Positions 17,257-26,747 of a stretch of 64,000 nt of DNA are shown here, piece after piece; within the stretch, counting starts at the first letter, position 1; each line of letters starts with the position of its first letter. Below the pieces are notes generated by a model. It did no database searches, was not told the origin of the DNA, and saw nothing but the letters and a program-made list of their open reading frames with translations. The stretch is from positions 46,893 through 110,892 of the forward strand of contig NZ_SMDQ01000013.1 of assembly GCF_012911975.1 (NCBI RefSeq), in the 5' to 3' direction. Origin of the DNA: Nodosilinea sp. P-1105. GTDB taxonomy: Bacteria > Cyanobacteriota > Cyanobacteriia > Phormidesmidales > Phormidesmidaceae. The translations under genes were made by a program, and so were the position numbers.

Positions 17257-18259
17257 GCGGTCGCGCAGACGGCGCGCCGTCTAACTCAATCGTCGCCACG
17301 ACCTGGCCGTGGTCTGACTGCCAGGGTTCGATGTTGTCTTCCAGCAGGGTTTGGTCAAACAGGTGGTCGTTGTACACCGATACGTAGGTGACCCGGCCAA
17401 TGCGATCGCGGTTTTGGGCGGAAAATTCTTCGCTGACCATGATGTGGTCCAGGCTGTCGTAGTGGCCGTTGTGGATGTGGGTGTAATAGTGGTCGCCGTA
17501 GCCCAGGCGAGCCTGGATGTCTTTGGCCTGGTACAGTAGCACATCCCAGACGGGGGCTTTTTTGCGGTAGGGCCAGCATTCCCAGGGGGGTTGGCCGGCC
17601 ACAATTTGAGTGGTAATGGCTGTGTGGTTGTCGTTAACGTCGCCCAGCACAATTACCGGGTAGGCGCGATCGCGCAATACCTCCATCAAAATGCAGCGCA
17701 GGGCGGTGGCTTCGGCAGCTCTGCGAATTAACGAACGGGCGTGACCCTTAGCAATTTCCACCGGGTCACTGCGATCGGCCCGGTCTGCCATCATTGGGCG
17801 TTTGGACTTCAGGTGGACCACAAACACCGTGCAGTGAATGGCCTCGGTCAGGGCCAGGTCCACCGCCAACACTGGGTGGGAAAAGCTATTGAGCTGAATT
17901 TCCGCCCCTTCTATATCGATCCGACTATCGGCAGGGAAGGCTTCGTAAATCCGCTGATCGAGCACTGGAAACCGGGTGGCTAGGGCTAGCCCCGGCCCCA
18001 GGCCAAAGCCTTCTGCCATCACAATTTCATGGCGTTGGTGGTAGTCACTGCGATGCAGGGCCTCCTTCAGGGCTCCCCGGTGAAAGACCTCCTGAAAGCC
18101 GATAATATCAACCTGCATGCGGTCCAGTTGTTGCCCGGTCCAGGTGAGCTTTTTCAGGTACTGCTCTTGGCTGTAGGTTTCTCCTTGGTAAAAGTCGCGC
18201 TCTGGTAGGGCCAGATTACGCAGGTTAAACGTGCCGACACGAAACTGGTTGCGCTCCAT
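17246..18259 (-). CDS. Endonuclease/exonuclease/phosphatase (EEP) family protein
   Basis: A 337-residue metal-dependent phosphoesterase of the EEP fold (DNase I, AP endonuclease, sphingomyelinase group). Visible motifs in order: VGTFNLRNLAL, DIIGFQEVFH (catalytic Glu), VVHLKSKRP, VIVLGDVNDN, SLDHIMVSEEF and QSDHGQVVATIEL with the final catalytic His. No signal peptide is seen, so it is likely cytosolic. I start at ATG 18259 rather than TTG 18304 because the fold begins right after. The last codons and the stop lie in the octamer array, so the C-terminus has been redefined by repeat DNA. Confidence 0.85.
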   Translation of the reverse strand: MERNQFRVGTFNLRNLALPERDFYQGETYSQEQYLKKLTWTGQQLDRMQVDIIGFQEVFHRGALKEALHRSDYHQRHEIVMAEGFGLGPGLALATRFPVLDQRIYEAFPADSRIDIEGAEIQLNSFSHPVLAVDLALTEAIHCTVFVVHLKSKRPMMADRADRSDPVEIAKGHARSLIRRAAEATALRCILMEVLRDRAYPVIVLGDVNDNHTAITTQIVAGQPPWECWPYRKKAPVWDVLLYQAKDIQARLGYGDHYYTHIHNGHYDSLDHIMVSEEFSAQNRDRIGRVTYVSVYNDHLFDQTLLEDNIEPWQSDHGQVVATIELDGAPSARPRMG

Positions 18260-18425
18260 AAGGGGTCTAGAAAAAAGATGGGGACGGACAGCAAACTGTG
18301 CCAATTATCGACGATTGATCGACCGGCAGCCGCGATCGCTGTGATTTGGTAATGGACTGCTACATTAAAAGCATCAGAGTGTGCCAGGTTGAGCGTTACT
18401 GCATTATTCCTCCGAGGTTTCGGCG

Positions 18426-19670
18426 ATGAGGGTACCGTCATCCCCAACGTTGGCCTGGAACGATCGGCCCCGGTCCCTGACGATTCAGGCCTCCCTTGAC
18501 CAGGTCGTAGCCGATGCGGCCCACCGTAATGAGCTGCGGCTGGCCTATGTGCGATCGGTGGTGTTGTTGATTTCCCTGGTGCTGGATGGGCTGGTGTTTT
18601 TGTTTCCCAAACCGTTGATGGGGCAAGACCAGATTCCCCCCACCATTGTGATCATCAGCTTTTGTGCCACCCTGGTAGCCCTAGGCCTGGTGCATAGTTT
18701 ACGCCAGGAGATGGCCCTCAGCACCCTACGACGCTGGCAGGTGGTGATTCCCCTGTTTGATGGTCTGTTGCTGTGGGCCTTCATCACCAACATTGCCCGG
18801 GTGTTTGGGGAAAGCCAGCCGTTGATTTTTGCCAACATTGCGGCTTTTTGCGGCCTGATGGCGGTTTCTGGCGGCATGCGCCTGAGTCGTCGGGCCGCTT
18901 GGCTGACGACAGTCTTAGCCCTGGTGAACTTTGCCTATGGGGCGATGCTGTTTCAGGCCAGCCTGGCGGTGGGGCTCTTTGCGGCGGTTACAATTTTGGG
19001 CACCGGCCTTTTGGGGCTGTGGATGGCCACCATTGTGCGCCGCCATGTCAAAAACGAGGCGGGCCGGGTGCTGATGGAGCGGTTTTTGCCTAAAACTGTG
19101 GTGCAGGCGGCCTTCGAAGATCCCCTCAGTCTGGTGCAGCGGCCCCAAAAGTGCCAGGTGACGGTGATGGTCACCGACCTGCGCAACTTCACCCAGTTTG
19201 CTGAAACCCAAGACCCCCAAGCAGTTTTATCGTTCCTAAACCGCTACCAGGGGTTGCTGGTTCACTTGGTGGAGGGTCACGGCGGTTGGGTTGATAAGTT
19301 TATGGGCGATGGCATGTTAGCGGTGTTTGGGGCTCCAGAACCGCTAGACAATGCCGCAGACCAGGCCCTGCGGGCGGCCATGGCCATGCTGGCAGAAGTG
19401 CAGCAAATTTCGCCCCTGGCTATGGGCATTGGCCTGCACTCGGGGCCAGTGGTAGCTGGCTGCTTGGGCACTGGCAGTCGGCTCGAGTTTACGGTGATTG
19501 GCGACACTGTCAATGTGGCCACCCGGATTGAAGCCCTGACTAAATCCCTGGGCCATGGTCTGCTATTGAGCGCCAGTACCCAGCAACAGCTGCAAGATTG
19601 GCCCCTGGTGTCTGTGGGGTTGCAACCAATTCGAGGACGTCACGAGGGCCTCGAACTATTTACCCTTTAG
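18426..19670 (+). CDS. Membrane-anchored class III adenylate cyclase
   Basis: A 414-residue protein with about six transmembrane helices (residues 35-205) and a C-terminal class III cyclase homology domain. Metal-binding aspartates are in MVTDLRNFTQF and FMGDGMLAVFG. The purine-selecting lysine is present in WVDKFMGDG, and a Thr in the EFTVIGDTVNVATRIE block matches the Lys/Thr pair of bacterial class IIIb adenylate cyclases, so cAMP rather than cGMP is expected. The transition-state Arg is in VATRIE. This N-terminal membrane arrangement resembles MASE-type sensor modules; the ligand is unknown. Next downstream is a response-regulator histidine kinase in the same direction. Confidence 0.88.
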   Translation: MRVPSSPTLAWNDRPRSLTIQASLDQVVADAAHRNELRLAYVRSVVLLISLVLDGLVFLFPKPLMGQDQIPPTIVIISFCATLVALGLVHSLRQEMALSTLRRWQVVIPLFDGLLLWAFITNIARVFGESQPLIFANIAAFCGLMAVSGGMRLSRRAAWLTTVLALVNFAYGAMLFQASLAVGLFAAVTILGTGLLGLWMATIVRRHVKNEAGRVLMERFLPKTVVQAAFEDPLSLVQRPQKCQVTVMVTDLRNFTQFAETQDPQAVLSFLNRYQGLLVHLVEGHGGWVDKFMGDGMLAVFGAPEPLDNAADQALRAAMAMLAEVQQISPLAMGIGLHSGPVVAGCLGTGSRLEFTVIGDTVNVATRIEALTKSLGHGLLLSASTQQQLQDWPLVSVGLQPIRGRHEGLELFTL

Positions 19671-19857
19671 GCTAAACGCTGAACCAGGCGGGGAAACTTA
19701 TATCCTGGGATAGAGGAAGGTAGAGCGCTCTGTGTGACACTAATGGGCAATGAGTCAGGCCAGCTCTCGGGGAGATTTTTAGATGCGATCGCCCCATCCC
19801 TAAACAGCTGAGCTTATTCATCTTGTAGCGCCCTTCGCCGATACCTCGGAATCTATA

Positions 19858-21045
19858 ATGCCTCCGGATTTTTCCCAAGGTTCTCATCACATCCTGGCCG
19901 TCGACGATTCCCCGGACAATTTATTTTTGATTGAGACCATCTTAGATCACCCCAGCTACCAGATCACCTGCGTGGCCAGTGGCCAGGAGGCGCTGGCGGT
20001 GGTAGAGCAGTCTCCCCCCGATGTGATTTTACTGGACGTGATGATGCCGGGGCTAGACGGCTATGCCGTCACCGCACGCATTCGCCAAAATTCCTCCCTG
20101 CCCTACATTCCGATTTTGCTGATTACGGCCCACGACCAGTCCAGCTTGGTGCAAGGCCTAGACGCTGGAGCCGACGAATTCATTCGTAAGCCCGTGGATG
20201 TGAACGAGTTGAAAGCCAGGGTGCGATCGCTGTTGCGGTTAAAGCGGAGTATTGATGCCCAGGCCCACATGATTCGCCAGCGGGATGATTTTGTAGCCCG
20301 TCTTACCCACGATCTCAGGACTCCACTGGTGGCCGCCAACCGGATGCTCAAGTTGTGCCAAGATGACGCCTTCGGACCTATTCCCGTCGAGGCCAAACAA
20401 GCCGCTGGCAACATCATTGACAACAACAATAACCTGCTCAATATGGTCAACACTCTGCTAGAGGTGTACCGTCACGAAGCTGGTCACAAGTCCTTAACGG
20501 TGTCGTCTGTGAACTTGGTTGAGCTAGCCGAGGCGGTGGTGCAAGAACTGGCCCCTGTAGCCGCTGAAAAGCAAGTTGACTGTTTAATGGGTCCAACCGC
20601 TGAGAGCACGCCGCCGACACCCCCATCCGTGTTTGACATCGAAGGCGACTATTTGGAACTGCGACGGGTTGTCACCAACCTGGTGGGTAATGCAATTAAA
20701 TTTACCGACCAGGGTAGGGTAACTGTGACAGTGGGAGCTGGGCCAGAACTGCCCCCTGCGATTCAAGCTGAAATCGCCTCGGCCAAGGCTGATACTTGGG
20801 TTTGGGTTGCGGTGGCTGACACCGGTATCGGTATTACCCCTGAGGATCAGGCTAAGATTTTTCAGTGGTTTCGTCAGGGCAATCAGGCCCGGGCCGGTCA
20901 TGGGTTGGGGTTACACCTAGCCCAACGGATCGCTAAACTTCATGGTGGTGCCATTGGCGTCACCTCAGCCGTGGGCCAGGGGAGTTGTTTTACCCTATAT
21001 TTACCAGCGGTTACCCCAGCCGAGATCACCACTGAATCCAGCTAA
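19858..21045 (+). CDS. Hybrid response regulator / histidine kinase
   Basis: A 395-residue cytosolic two-component protein with an N-terminal receiver domain (ILAVDDSPDN, phosphoacceptor Asp in VILLDVMMPGLDGY, Lys in IRKPVDVNE) joined by a short coiled coil to a HisKA domain (H in RLTHDLRTPLVAANRM). The HATPase follows, with N-box VVTNLVGNAIKFT, G1 VADTGIGI and G2 GHGLGLHLAQRI. REC-first kinases of this type typically sit mid-phosphorelay. The gap to alanine dehydrogenase is 23 bp, so the two may be co-transcribed. No DNA-binding output domain is present. Confidence 0.9.
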   Translation: MPPDFSQGSHHILAVDDSPDNLFLIETILDHPSYQITCVASGQEALAVVEQSPPDVILLDVMMPGLDGYAVTARIRQNSSLPYIPILLITAHDQSSLVQGLDAGADEFIRKPVDVNELKARVRSLLRLKRSIDAQAHMIRQRDDFVARLTHDLRTPLVAANRMLKLCQDDAFGPIPVEAKQAAGNIIDNNNNLLNMVNTLLEVYRHEAGHKSLTVSSVNLVELAEAVVQELAPVAAEKQVDCLMGPTAESTPPTPPSVFDIEGDYLELRRVVTNLVGNAIKFTDQGRVTVTVGAGPELPPAIQAEIASAKADTWVWVAVADTGIGITPEDQAKIFQWFRQGNQARAGHGLGLHLAQRIAKLHGGAIGVTSAVGQGSCFTLYLPAVTPAEITTESS

Positions 21046-21068
21046 ATCCATTCAACCAACACATCACC

Positions 21069-22166
21069 ATGAACATTGGGCTACCCAAGGAAGTCAAGGA
21101 TCAAGAATTTCGGGTCGGTCTGACCCCTGCCGCCGTAGCTAGTCTTTGCCGCCAGGGCCACCAGGTCGTGGTTGAAGAAGGCGCTGGCGTCGGTGCCGGG
21201 TTTGAGGATACGGCGTATCGCCAGGCTGGGGCTTCATTGGTGACTGATCCTACCATCGTCTGGAACCAAGACATGGTGGTGAAGGTGAAGGAACCGCAGC
21301 CTTCGGAGTATGGCTTCTTTCGCCCCAACTTGATTTTGTTTACCTATTTGCACTTGGCCGCCGAGCCTAAGCTTACAGAAGCTCTGGTCAAAAGCGGCAT
21401 TACCGCCCTGGCCTATGAAACCGTCACCACCGCCGATGGCCGCCTACCACTACTCACCCCGATGAGTGTGATCGCGGGTCGGTTGTCGGTCCAGTTTGGG
21501 GCTCGCTACCTAGAGCGCCAGCAAGGGGGACGAGGGGTGCTGATAGGGGGCATTCCTGGGGTTTCCCCAGGAACCGTATTAATTTTAGGAGGCGGTGTAG
21601 TCGGCACTGAGGCGGCTAAAATTGCCGTGGGTATGGGAGCCAGGGTGCAAATTGTCGACATTAATTTGGACCAATTGGCCTATCTAGAAACCTTGTTTGG
21701 TTCTCGGGTGGAGTTGCTATACAGCAGCCCCAGCCAAATTGAAGCCCTGGTGCCCCAGGCTGACCTGCTGATTGGGGCTGTGTTGATACCTGGCCGCAAG
21801 ACCCCCACTCTGGTGTCTAAGCCAATGGTGTCCACCATGCGTCCGGGCTCTGTGATTATTGATGTGGCAGTGGACCAAGGGGGCTGCATCGAAACCCTGC
21901 GGCCCACCTCCCATAGTCAGCCCACCTACATTGAGTCGGGGGTGCTGCATTTTGGCGTACCCAACATGCCGGGGGCAGTGCCCTGGACAGCCACCCAGGC
22001 CCTGAGTAATGCCACCTTGCCCTACGTGACCAAGCTGGCTAACCAGGGGCTAGTGGACGCCCTTGATGCCGATAATGGTCTGCGGGGGGGGCTAAACGTG
22101 GCCGAGGGTAAGTTGGTGCATCCAGCGGTGCAGCAAGTGTTTCCCGAATTTAGCCACCCAAAATAA
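21069..22166 (+). CDS. ald: Alanine dehydrogenase
   Basis: A 365-residue NAD-dependent enzyme interconverting L-alanine and pyruvate plus ammonia. The N-terminus MNIGLPKEVKDQEFRVGLTP carries the substrate-binding Arg and the Lys-Glu pair. VVKVKEPQPSEY holds the catalytic lysine region, LFTYLHLAA the catalytic His, and VLILGGGVVGTEAAKIA the NAD Rossmann loop; HFGVPNMPGAVPWTATQAL is the C-terminal signature. Length matches the family. The 3' end overlaps the convergent CPBP protease gene by 17 bp. Confidence 0.95.
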   Translation: MNIGLPKEVKDQEFRVGLTPAAVASLCRQGHQVVVEEGAGVGAGFEDTAYRQAGASLVTDPTIVWNQDMVVKVKEPQPSEYGFFRPNLILFTYLHLAAEPKLTEALVKSGITALAYETVTTADGRLPLLTPMSVIAGRLSVQFGARYLERQQGGRGVLIGGIPGVSPGTVLILGGGVVGTEAAKIAVGMGARVQIVDINLDQLAYLETLFGSRVELLYSSPSQIEALVPQADLLIGAVLIPGRKTPTLVSKPMVSTMRPGSVIIDVAVDQGGCIETLRPTSHSQPTYIESGVLHFGVPNMPGAVPWTATQALSNATLPYVTKLANQGLVDALDADNGLRGGLNVAEGKLVHPAVQQVFPEFSHPK

Positions 22167-23727
22167 ACAACCCCACCATGGTGACGCTGTTCCAGGCGCT
22201 GTGGAGCACCATGGGGGAGAGGAGATTGCGCGATCGCGTGTAGACAAACCCCAAAATCGCGCCTAGCAGGGTCAGGGGCAACACCTCTGACAGGCTCAGG
22301 TGGGCGGTGGCGAAAATCAGGCTGCTGAGCACAATCGACCAGCCCACGGACATGTACTTGGTCAACGAGGGCAGCAGAAAACCCCGAAACAAGACCTCTT
22401 CAAACAGCGGGGCGGCAATGGCAGCGGTGAGGAAAAACACCACCAGCGCCACCGGGTCCTGTTCTTCCAGCACGGTTTGCAGTAAAGGGTTGCTGCCCCC
22501 CTGTCCCTGCCAAATCTGTTGGTTGATCAGCGCCACCCCAAACATCAGTGGTAGGGCCACAAAGTAGCCGCCGATGCCCCATAGCAGGCCCCGACTCGAT
22601 GGTTTCAGCCGAAACATGTCGGTGGGGATGGGGCTGTAAGCCCGAATGGACCACCACAGCACCCCTAGCCCCCCGGCGGCCATCAGTAGGTAGTACACCA
22701 GGGAAAAAACCGCTCGACTGCGGCTATCCAGGTTGGCACTGGCAATGCCCAAGCTCCCTAGCACTAGGGGCAGTACGATTTGCCCTACAAAGAAAAAGCC
22801 GACGATCAACACTTGCCAGATGGTCTCCGCTGTCCAGGGGATGGCCCAGCCCTGGCTGGCATTTTGTCGCAGTAGGGATTGGTTACCCCGGATCACCCGC
22901 TGGGCTAACAACCAGAGAATCAACCCCACCCCAATCGCTGCTCCTATGGCGGGTAGGATACCGACTAGGGCCAACTTCAACAGTTTGGTGCGGGCGGTCG
23001 CTTGTTCTTGAGCCTGTAACTGCGATCGCGCTTCCTCTAGCCCTTCTATGGTATAGAGCTGATCTAGGGCACGGTATTCAAACCAGCCATCTAGGGATTG
23101 CTGTAGCCAAGCTTCATCCTCCGGTTGAGGGGGTTGGTCTTGCCACAGGCGGATGAGGGTATCGGCGGTGCGCATCAGCGGGGCCGGGGTCGTGTTGCTG
23201 TCTCGCACTTGGAGCCAACGGTCGAGGGCCGACTGGGTGTCCCCCTGGTAGGCCTCCATCAACCCCAGGCGAATATCCAATTGGTCAATCAGCGCTCCCT
23301 GTTGGCTAATCGCCGTTTGCAGTCGCCGTGACAGGGGTTTGCCGGCATTGGTTCCATTCGCTAGGGTGTCAGGCCCTAGGGAACCAGTCGCCCCAGGCGC
23401 CTCTGGTTCTGACCAGCGGCTCATGGTTTCAGCTGCATCTTGACGAACCGTCTCATACTGGGTTTTGGCCGTCCCGACGGGGTCCTGGCCCAATAACCCT
23501 TCCCGGACTATGGGCCACTGGTCCTCCGGCAGCCCCTCCCCCTGCCAGGCGCTACCTTCCAGCAGTAGGTCCGTTTGGTATAGCTGGAGTTGGTTGGCCA
23601 CCTGGGGTTCGTTCCAACTGTTCAGCAACGACTGCACCAGCACCAGGCCTACCAGGGCTGTTACCACAATCAAAAACAGTCGCTTCACAGACAGCCAGGG
23701 CTGAGGCGGGGTCGGTTTAGGGCTCAT
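22150..23727 (-). CDS. CPBP family intramembrane glutamic protease with N-terminal domain
   Basis: A 525-residue membrane protein. One N-terminal helix (LFLIVVTALVGLVLVQSLL) is followed by a long soluble region (about residues 35-240) and then eight or so helices. The C-terminal CPBP/Abi domain has the glutamate motif FEEVLFRGFLLPSL, the HLS motif FATAHLSLSEV, and SPMVLHSAWN. In eukaryotes this family cleaves CaaX proteins; bacterial members process membrane proteins or bacteriocins. I start at ATG 23727 because the frame's outermost codon is TTG 23742. The 3' end overlaps ald. Confidence 0.85.
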   Translation of the reverse strand: MSPKPTPPQPWLSVKRLFLIVVTALVGLVLVQSLLNSWNEPQVANQLQLYQTDLLLEGSAWQGEGLPEDQWPIVREGLLGQDPVGTAKTQYETVRQDAAETMSRWSEPEAPGATGSLGPDTLANGTNAGKPLSRRLQTAISQQGALIDQLDIRLGLMEAYQGDTQSALDRWLQVRDSNTTPAPLMRTADTLIRLWQDQPPQPEDEAWLQQSLDGWFEYRALDQLYTIEGLEEARSQLQAQEQATARTKLLKLALVGILPAIGAAIGVGLILWLLAQRVIRGNQSLLRQNASQGWAIPWTAETIWQVLIVGFFFVGQIVLPLVLGSLGIASANLDSRSRAVFSLVYYLLMAAGGLGVLWWSIRAYSPIPTDMFRLKPSSRGLLWGIGGYFVALPLMFGVALINQQIWQGQGGSNPLLQTVLEEQDPVALVVFFLTAAIAAPLFEEVLFRGFLLPSLTKYMSVGWSIVLSSLIFATAHLSLSEVLPLTLLGAILGFVYTRSRNLLSPMVLHSAWNSVTMVGLFILGG

Positions 23728-23789
23728 AGGGTGTGATGGCAATGTCTAAGGCAAAAACGCAATTTTTCTATTATCACACTCTACTTGGC

Positions 23790-23995
23790 CAGGGGGTGGC
23801 GAAGGGGGGAGTGGGGGAGTGAGGGAGTGAAGGAGTGGGGGGGGGGGGGGGGGGGGGAATTTTGGATTTTGGATTTTGGATTTTGGACCCTTCCCTTTGC
23901 TACGCACGGGCTACGCCCTATGTTTTTCTGTTTTCGTTTTTCGTTCTTCAGATACGTAGGGGCGGACCCACGTGTCCGCCCTGGTGGGGAATATA
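23790..23995 (+). repeat. Composite repeat with G21 homopolymer, GGATTTT heptamers and GGGCGGAC hairpin
   Basis: In order: GGGAGTG-like units, an uninterrupted run of 21 G (23837-23857), four TTTTGGA heptamers (23858-23887), TTTTCGTTTTTCGTTCTTCA (about 23931-23950), GATACGTAGG, and the hairpin GGGCGGAC/GTCCGCCC (23960-23967/23974-23981). The region 23728-24056 has no supported gene. A homopolymer this long is error-prone in sequencing, so its exact length is doubtful. Confidence 0.88.
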
Positions 23996-24056
23996 GACGC
24001 AGAGTAACTTCCCGCCTGATAGCAGGGGGACAAGGACGTTCAAAATAATGCCCCTG

Positions 24057-25520
24057 TCAATTCGCCTCAAACGGATGCTGGATACGCTGCAGCAGATCGT
24101 AAAACGGTTGCCAGTGGTTGTCGGTGGTAATCGGTTCCCAGATCGCTTCGATCTCGGGGCGCAGCAGCACCGTTTTAGGATTGGTGCTGCTGAGGCATTG
24201 CCTCACAGTTTCCATGGCCTCTGCCGGTAACGTTTGCAGGCAACGGTGGTAGAGATCGCGCCAGAGTCTTAGGGCCTCTGCTGCGGCTGGGTCTGAGGCC
24301 TCTAGGGTGGTGCTCAAAATTTGGCTGGAATCGTCTCGCCACTGGGGACTAAACTGCTGGGTCAGTCCTAGAAAAAAGTCGTGGTAGCCGACGTTGACTG
24401 AACCTAGCAAGTTCTGGGTTTGGTTGACGATCGCGATCGCCAGTTCCGCTGCTAGATTCTCCAGCCCTAGCTTGCGCAGCATCCGCTGGCGATAGTGGCC
24501 CAGGTAACGCTCTTGGTAATGCCCTAAAGTGGCCTCAAGATCGGCTTCGACCATCACCAGCTTCAGGGGTTTGTGCAGTGCCTTCAGGTTCAGCTGGCAA
24601 ATCATCGGCTGGTTGCCATAGCTGTAGCGACCAGCATAGTCAAAGTAGGCGGCGGTAAAGCGGGGATCGTACTGATCTATAAAGGCATAGGGGCCATAGT
24701 CAAAGCTTTCCCCGGTAATTGACATGTTGTCGGTGTTCAACACCCCATGGCAAAAGCCCGCCGTCATCCACTGGGCGGCCAGGGCCGCCACCCGGTCTAC
24801 CAACTCATCGTAGAACTGTAAAAACCGGTCTTGGGGGTCGGTAAACAGGCGCGCTGCTGGGTAGTACAGGTCGATCACATGCTCCAACAACTTGGTAATT
24901 AGGTCGGGGCGCTGGTGAAACTCCAGTCGTTCAAAGGTGCCAAACCGAATGTGGGAGCGGCTAAACCGCACCATCACCGCCGACCGGGTGGGGGAAGGTT
25001 CATCCCCGCGCCACAGGCCCTCGCCAGTTTCAATCAGACTAAGGGTGCGAGAGGTGGTCACCCCCAGGGCATGGAGGGCTTCTGCCGCCAGCACTTCCCG
25101 CACGCCGCCTTTCAAAGTCAAGCGACCATCGCCGCCACGAGAGTAGGGGGTTGTGCCCGACCCTTTGGTACCAAAGTCATAGACTGTGCCATCTGTACCC
25201 TGCACCTGGCCGTATAAAAAGCCGCGTCCATCCCCTAAATAGGGGTTATATTCCCCAAACTGATAGCCGTGGTAGCGTAGGGCTAAAAATGGCTGTCGCT
25301 GCAAGAATTGGCCAAAGGCTTGAATAAAGTGCTCGTCGCTCACCTGGGCTGGATCTAACCCTAGCTGTGCCAAAATGGCATCATTACGAAAGCGCAGTTG
25401 GTGCTGAGGAAAACTAGCCGCCTCCACTACGTCGTAAAATTCGTTCCCCAGGGCCTCAAGGGCGGGTAAATAGTCGAGGTTGAGCAGGGGATTGGTGGTG
25501 GCCGCGAGGGAGGAGGTCAT
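24057..25520 (-). CDS. selO: Protein adenylyltransferase SelO (YdiU/UPF0061)
   Basis: A 487-residue pseudokinase-fold enzyme. SelO transfers AMP from ATP to Ser/Thr/Tyr of target proteins and is linked to redox stress. The typical start [20 protein letters not shown] is followed by [36 protein letters not shown] with the nucleotide-binding Lys, [18 protein letters not shown], the metal/ATP segment [19 protein letters not shown], and YSYGNQP. The usual C-terminal selenocysteine/cysteine tail is absent, as in many bacterial short forms. The stop lies just past a repeat region; the start ATG 25520 has GGAGG upstream. Confidence 0.93.
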   Translation of the reverse strand: MTSSLAATTNPLLNLDYLPALEALGNEFYDVVEAASFPQHQLRFRNDAILAQLGLDPAQVSDEHFIQAFGQFLQRQPFLALRYHGYQFGEYNPYLGDGRGFLYGQVQGTDGTVYDFGTKGSGTTPYSRGGDGRLTLKGGVREVLAAEALHALGVTTSRTLSLIETGEGLWRGDEPSPTRSAVMVRFSRSHIRFGTFERLEFHQRPDLITKLLEHVIDLYYPAARLFTDPQDRFLQFYDELVDRVAALAAQWMTAGFCHGVLNTDNMSITGESFDYGPYAFIDQYDPRFTAAYFDYAGRYSYGNQPMICQLNLKALHKPLKLVMVEADLEATLGHYQERYLGHYRQRMLRKLGLENLAAELAIAIVNQTQNLLGSVNVGYHDFFLGLTQQFSPQWRDDSSQILSTTLEASDPAAAEALRLWRDLYHRCLQTLPAEAMETVRQCLSSTNPKTVLLRPEIEAIWEPITTDNHWQPFYDLLQRIQHPFEAN

Positions 25521-25624
25521 GGAGCAGGGGTAAAATTAGACTTTAGCAACATACACATTTCTAAAGTATGCCGCAAGATTACCACCCCTGGTAGCGATCG
25601 CCCTATCCCTGGCCCATGGGTTAC

Positions 25625-25830
25625 GGCGGCATTTGAGACCGGTGCAGTGCGGCCCCAGGTTGACCGCCAATCCCCCGACCCCGACCGCTAATGCACCCTA
25701 CGAATCCAAAATCCAAAATCCCCCCACCTTCCCATCCCTTCCCCGTGGGTTACGGCGGCACTTAACTGGCCAGGCGATCGCCATTACCCTGACCGCCTAA
25801 CCCACGCTACGAACCCAAAATCCAAAATTC
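25625..25830 (-). repeat. Two reversed copies of the GTAGCGTGGGTTAGGCGGTC / GGATTTT chain
   Basis: Read on the minus strand, both copies have GTAGGGTGCATTAGCGGTC or GTAGCGTGGGTTAGGCGGTC, preceded by heptamer arrays (TTTTGGA at 25703-25721 and 25812-25830) and followed by GCCGCCGTAACCCA. The plus-strand relative is at 16265-16350. The whole 25521-25857 interval is repeat DNA, with no separate gene. Confidence 0.75.
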
Positions 25831-25857
25831 CCCCACCTCTTCACCTCCCCATCCCCC

Positions 25858-26631
25858 ATGCCCCCCCATCTCACCCGCATTGACTTATTCCCAGTTAAAT
25901 CCCTAGATGGGGTCAGGGTCCCCAAAGTGACGGTGCTAAACAGTGGGGCGTTGGAGCGCGATCGCACCTTTGCCCTGTTTGACGCCAAAAACCGGTTTAT
26001 TAATGGCAAGCGCAATGCTGCCATTCACCGGCTGCGGGCTACCTTTTCCACGGATTTGCAGGCCATGGCTATTCGGGTGGATGGCAACGAAGCAGAGCAC
26101 ACCTTTCACCTCCAGACCGACCGCTCAGCCCTGAACGCCTGGCTGAGTGACTATTTTCAACAGCCGGTGACAGTACAAGCTAACGACACTGAGGGGTTTC
26201 CCGACGATACCGAAGCCGCTGGCCCTACCGTTATTAGCACGGCCACCCTGGAGGCCGTTGCCGCCTGGTACCCCGACCTCACCGTAGCTGAGGTGCGCCG
26301 TCGCCTGCGCACTAATCTGGAAATTGGTGGCGTTCCAGCCTTCTGGGAAGACCAACTGTTTGGCCCTGGTGCTACCCCTGTATCTTTCGCGATCGGGGAT
26401 GTGGTATTTGACGGCATCAACCCCTGCCAGCGATGTGTCGTACCCACCCGCGATGCAAGAACAGGGGAAGTCAGCCCCAATTTTCAGCGGGTGTTTACCC
26501 AGCAGCGGCAGACCACCTTGCCTCCTTGGACCCACCGCGATCGGTTCAACCATTTCTATCGCTTAGCTGTGAATACTAATATTCGCAACCAAGGGGGTAA
26601 GGTTTTGCGGGTTGGAGACGCAGTAAAGTGA
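25858..26631 (+). CDS. MOSC domain protein (YcbX-like)
   Basis: A 257-residue protein with an N-terminal MOSC beta-barrel segment (RIDLFPVKSLDGVRVPKV, ERDRTFALFD) and a C-terminal MOSC core with VISTATLEAVAAWYPDL, RRRLRTNLEIGGVPAFWEDQ and the invariant-type Cys in CQRCVVPTRDARTGE. MOSC proteins bind molybdenum cofactor and carry sulfur or oxo groups (mARC, YcbX, YiiM). No reductase domain is fused, so it needs an external electron donor. The ATG at 25858 directly follows C-rich repeat DNA without a good ribosome binding site. Confidence 0.85.
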   Translation: MPPHLTRIDLFPVKSLDGVRVPKVTVLNSGALERDRTFALFDAKNRFINGKRNAAIHRLRATFSTDLQAMAIRVDGNEAEHTFHLQTDRSALNAWLSDYFQQPVTVQANDTEGFPDDTEAAGPTVISTATLEAVAAWYPDLTVAEVRRRLRTNLEIGGVPAFWEDQLFGPGATPVSFAIGDVVFDGINPCQRCVVPTRDARTGEVSPNFQRVFTQQRQTTLPPWTHRDRFNHFYRLAVNTNIRNQGGKVLRVGDAVK

Positions 26632-26747
26632 CCTTTAGGTGGATTAAGAGCAGGTTAGTTACTTAAGTCCACTCATTTCAATGGTTGGCCAGAACAAGAT
26701 TCCCTTCTCTGTTTGCTAGATACGATGATCTCTCAGATAGAGAGCGA

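Noticed and set aside
17281..17652. Long threonine/tryptophan-rich frame on the EEP gene strand in another phase
   Set aside because: A shadow of the EEP gene: codon bias follows the real frame and there are no family motifs.
23785..24048. Open frame crossing the G21 tract
   Set aside because: Made of tandem repeats; polyglycine, no start context.
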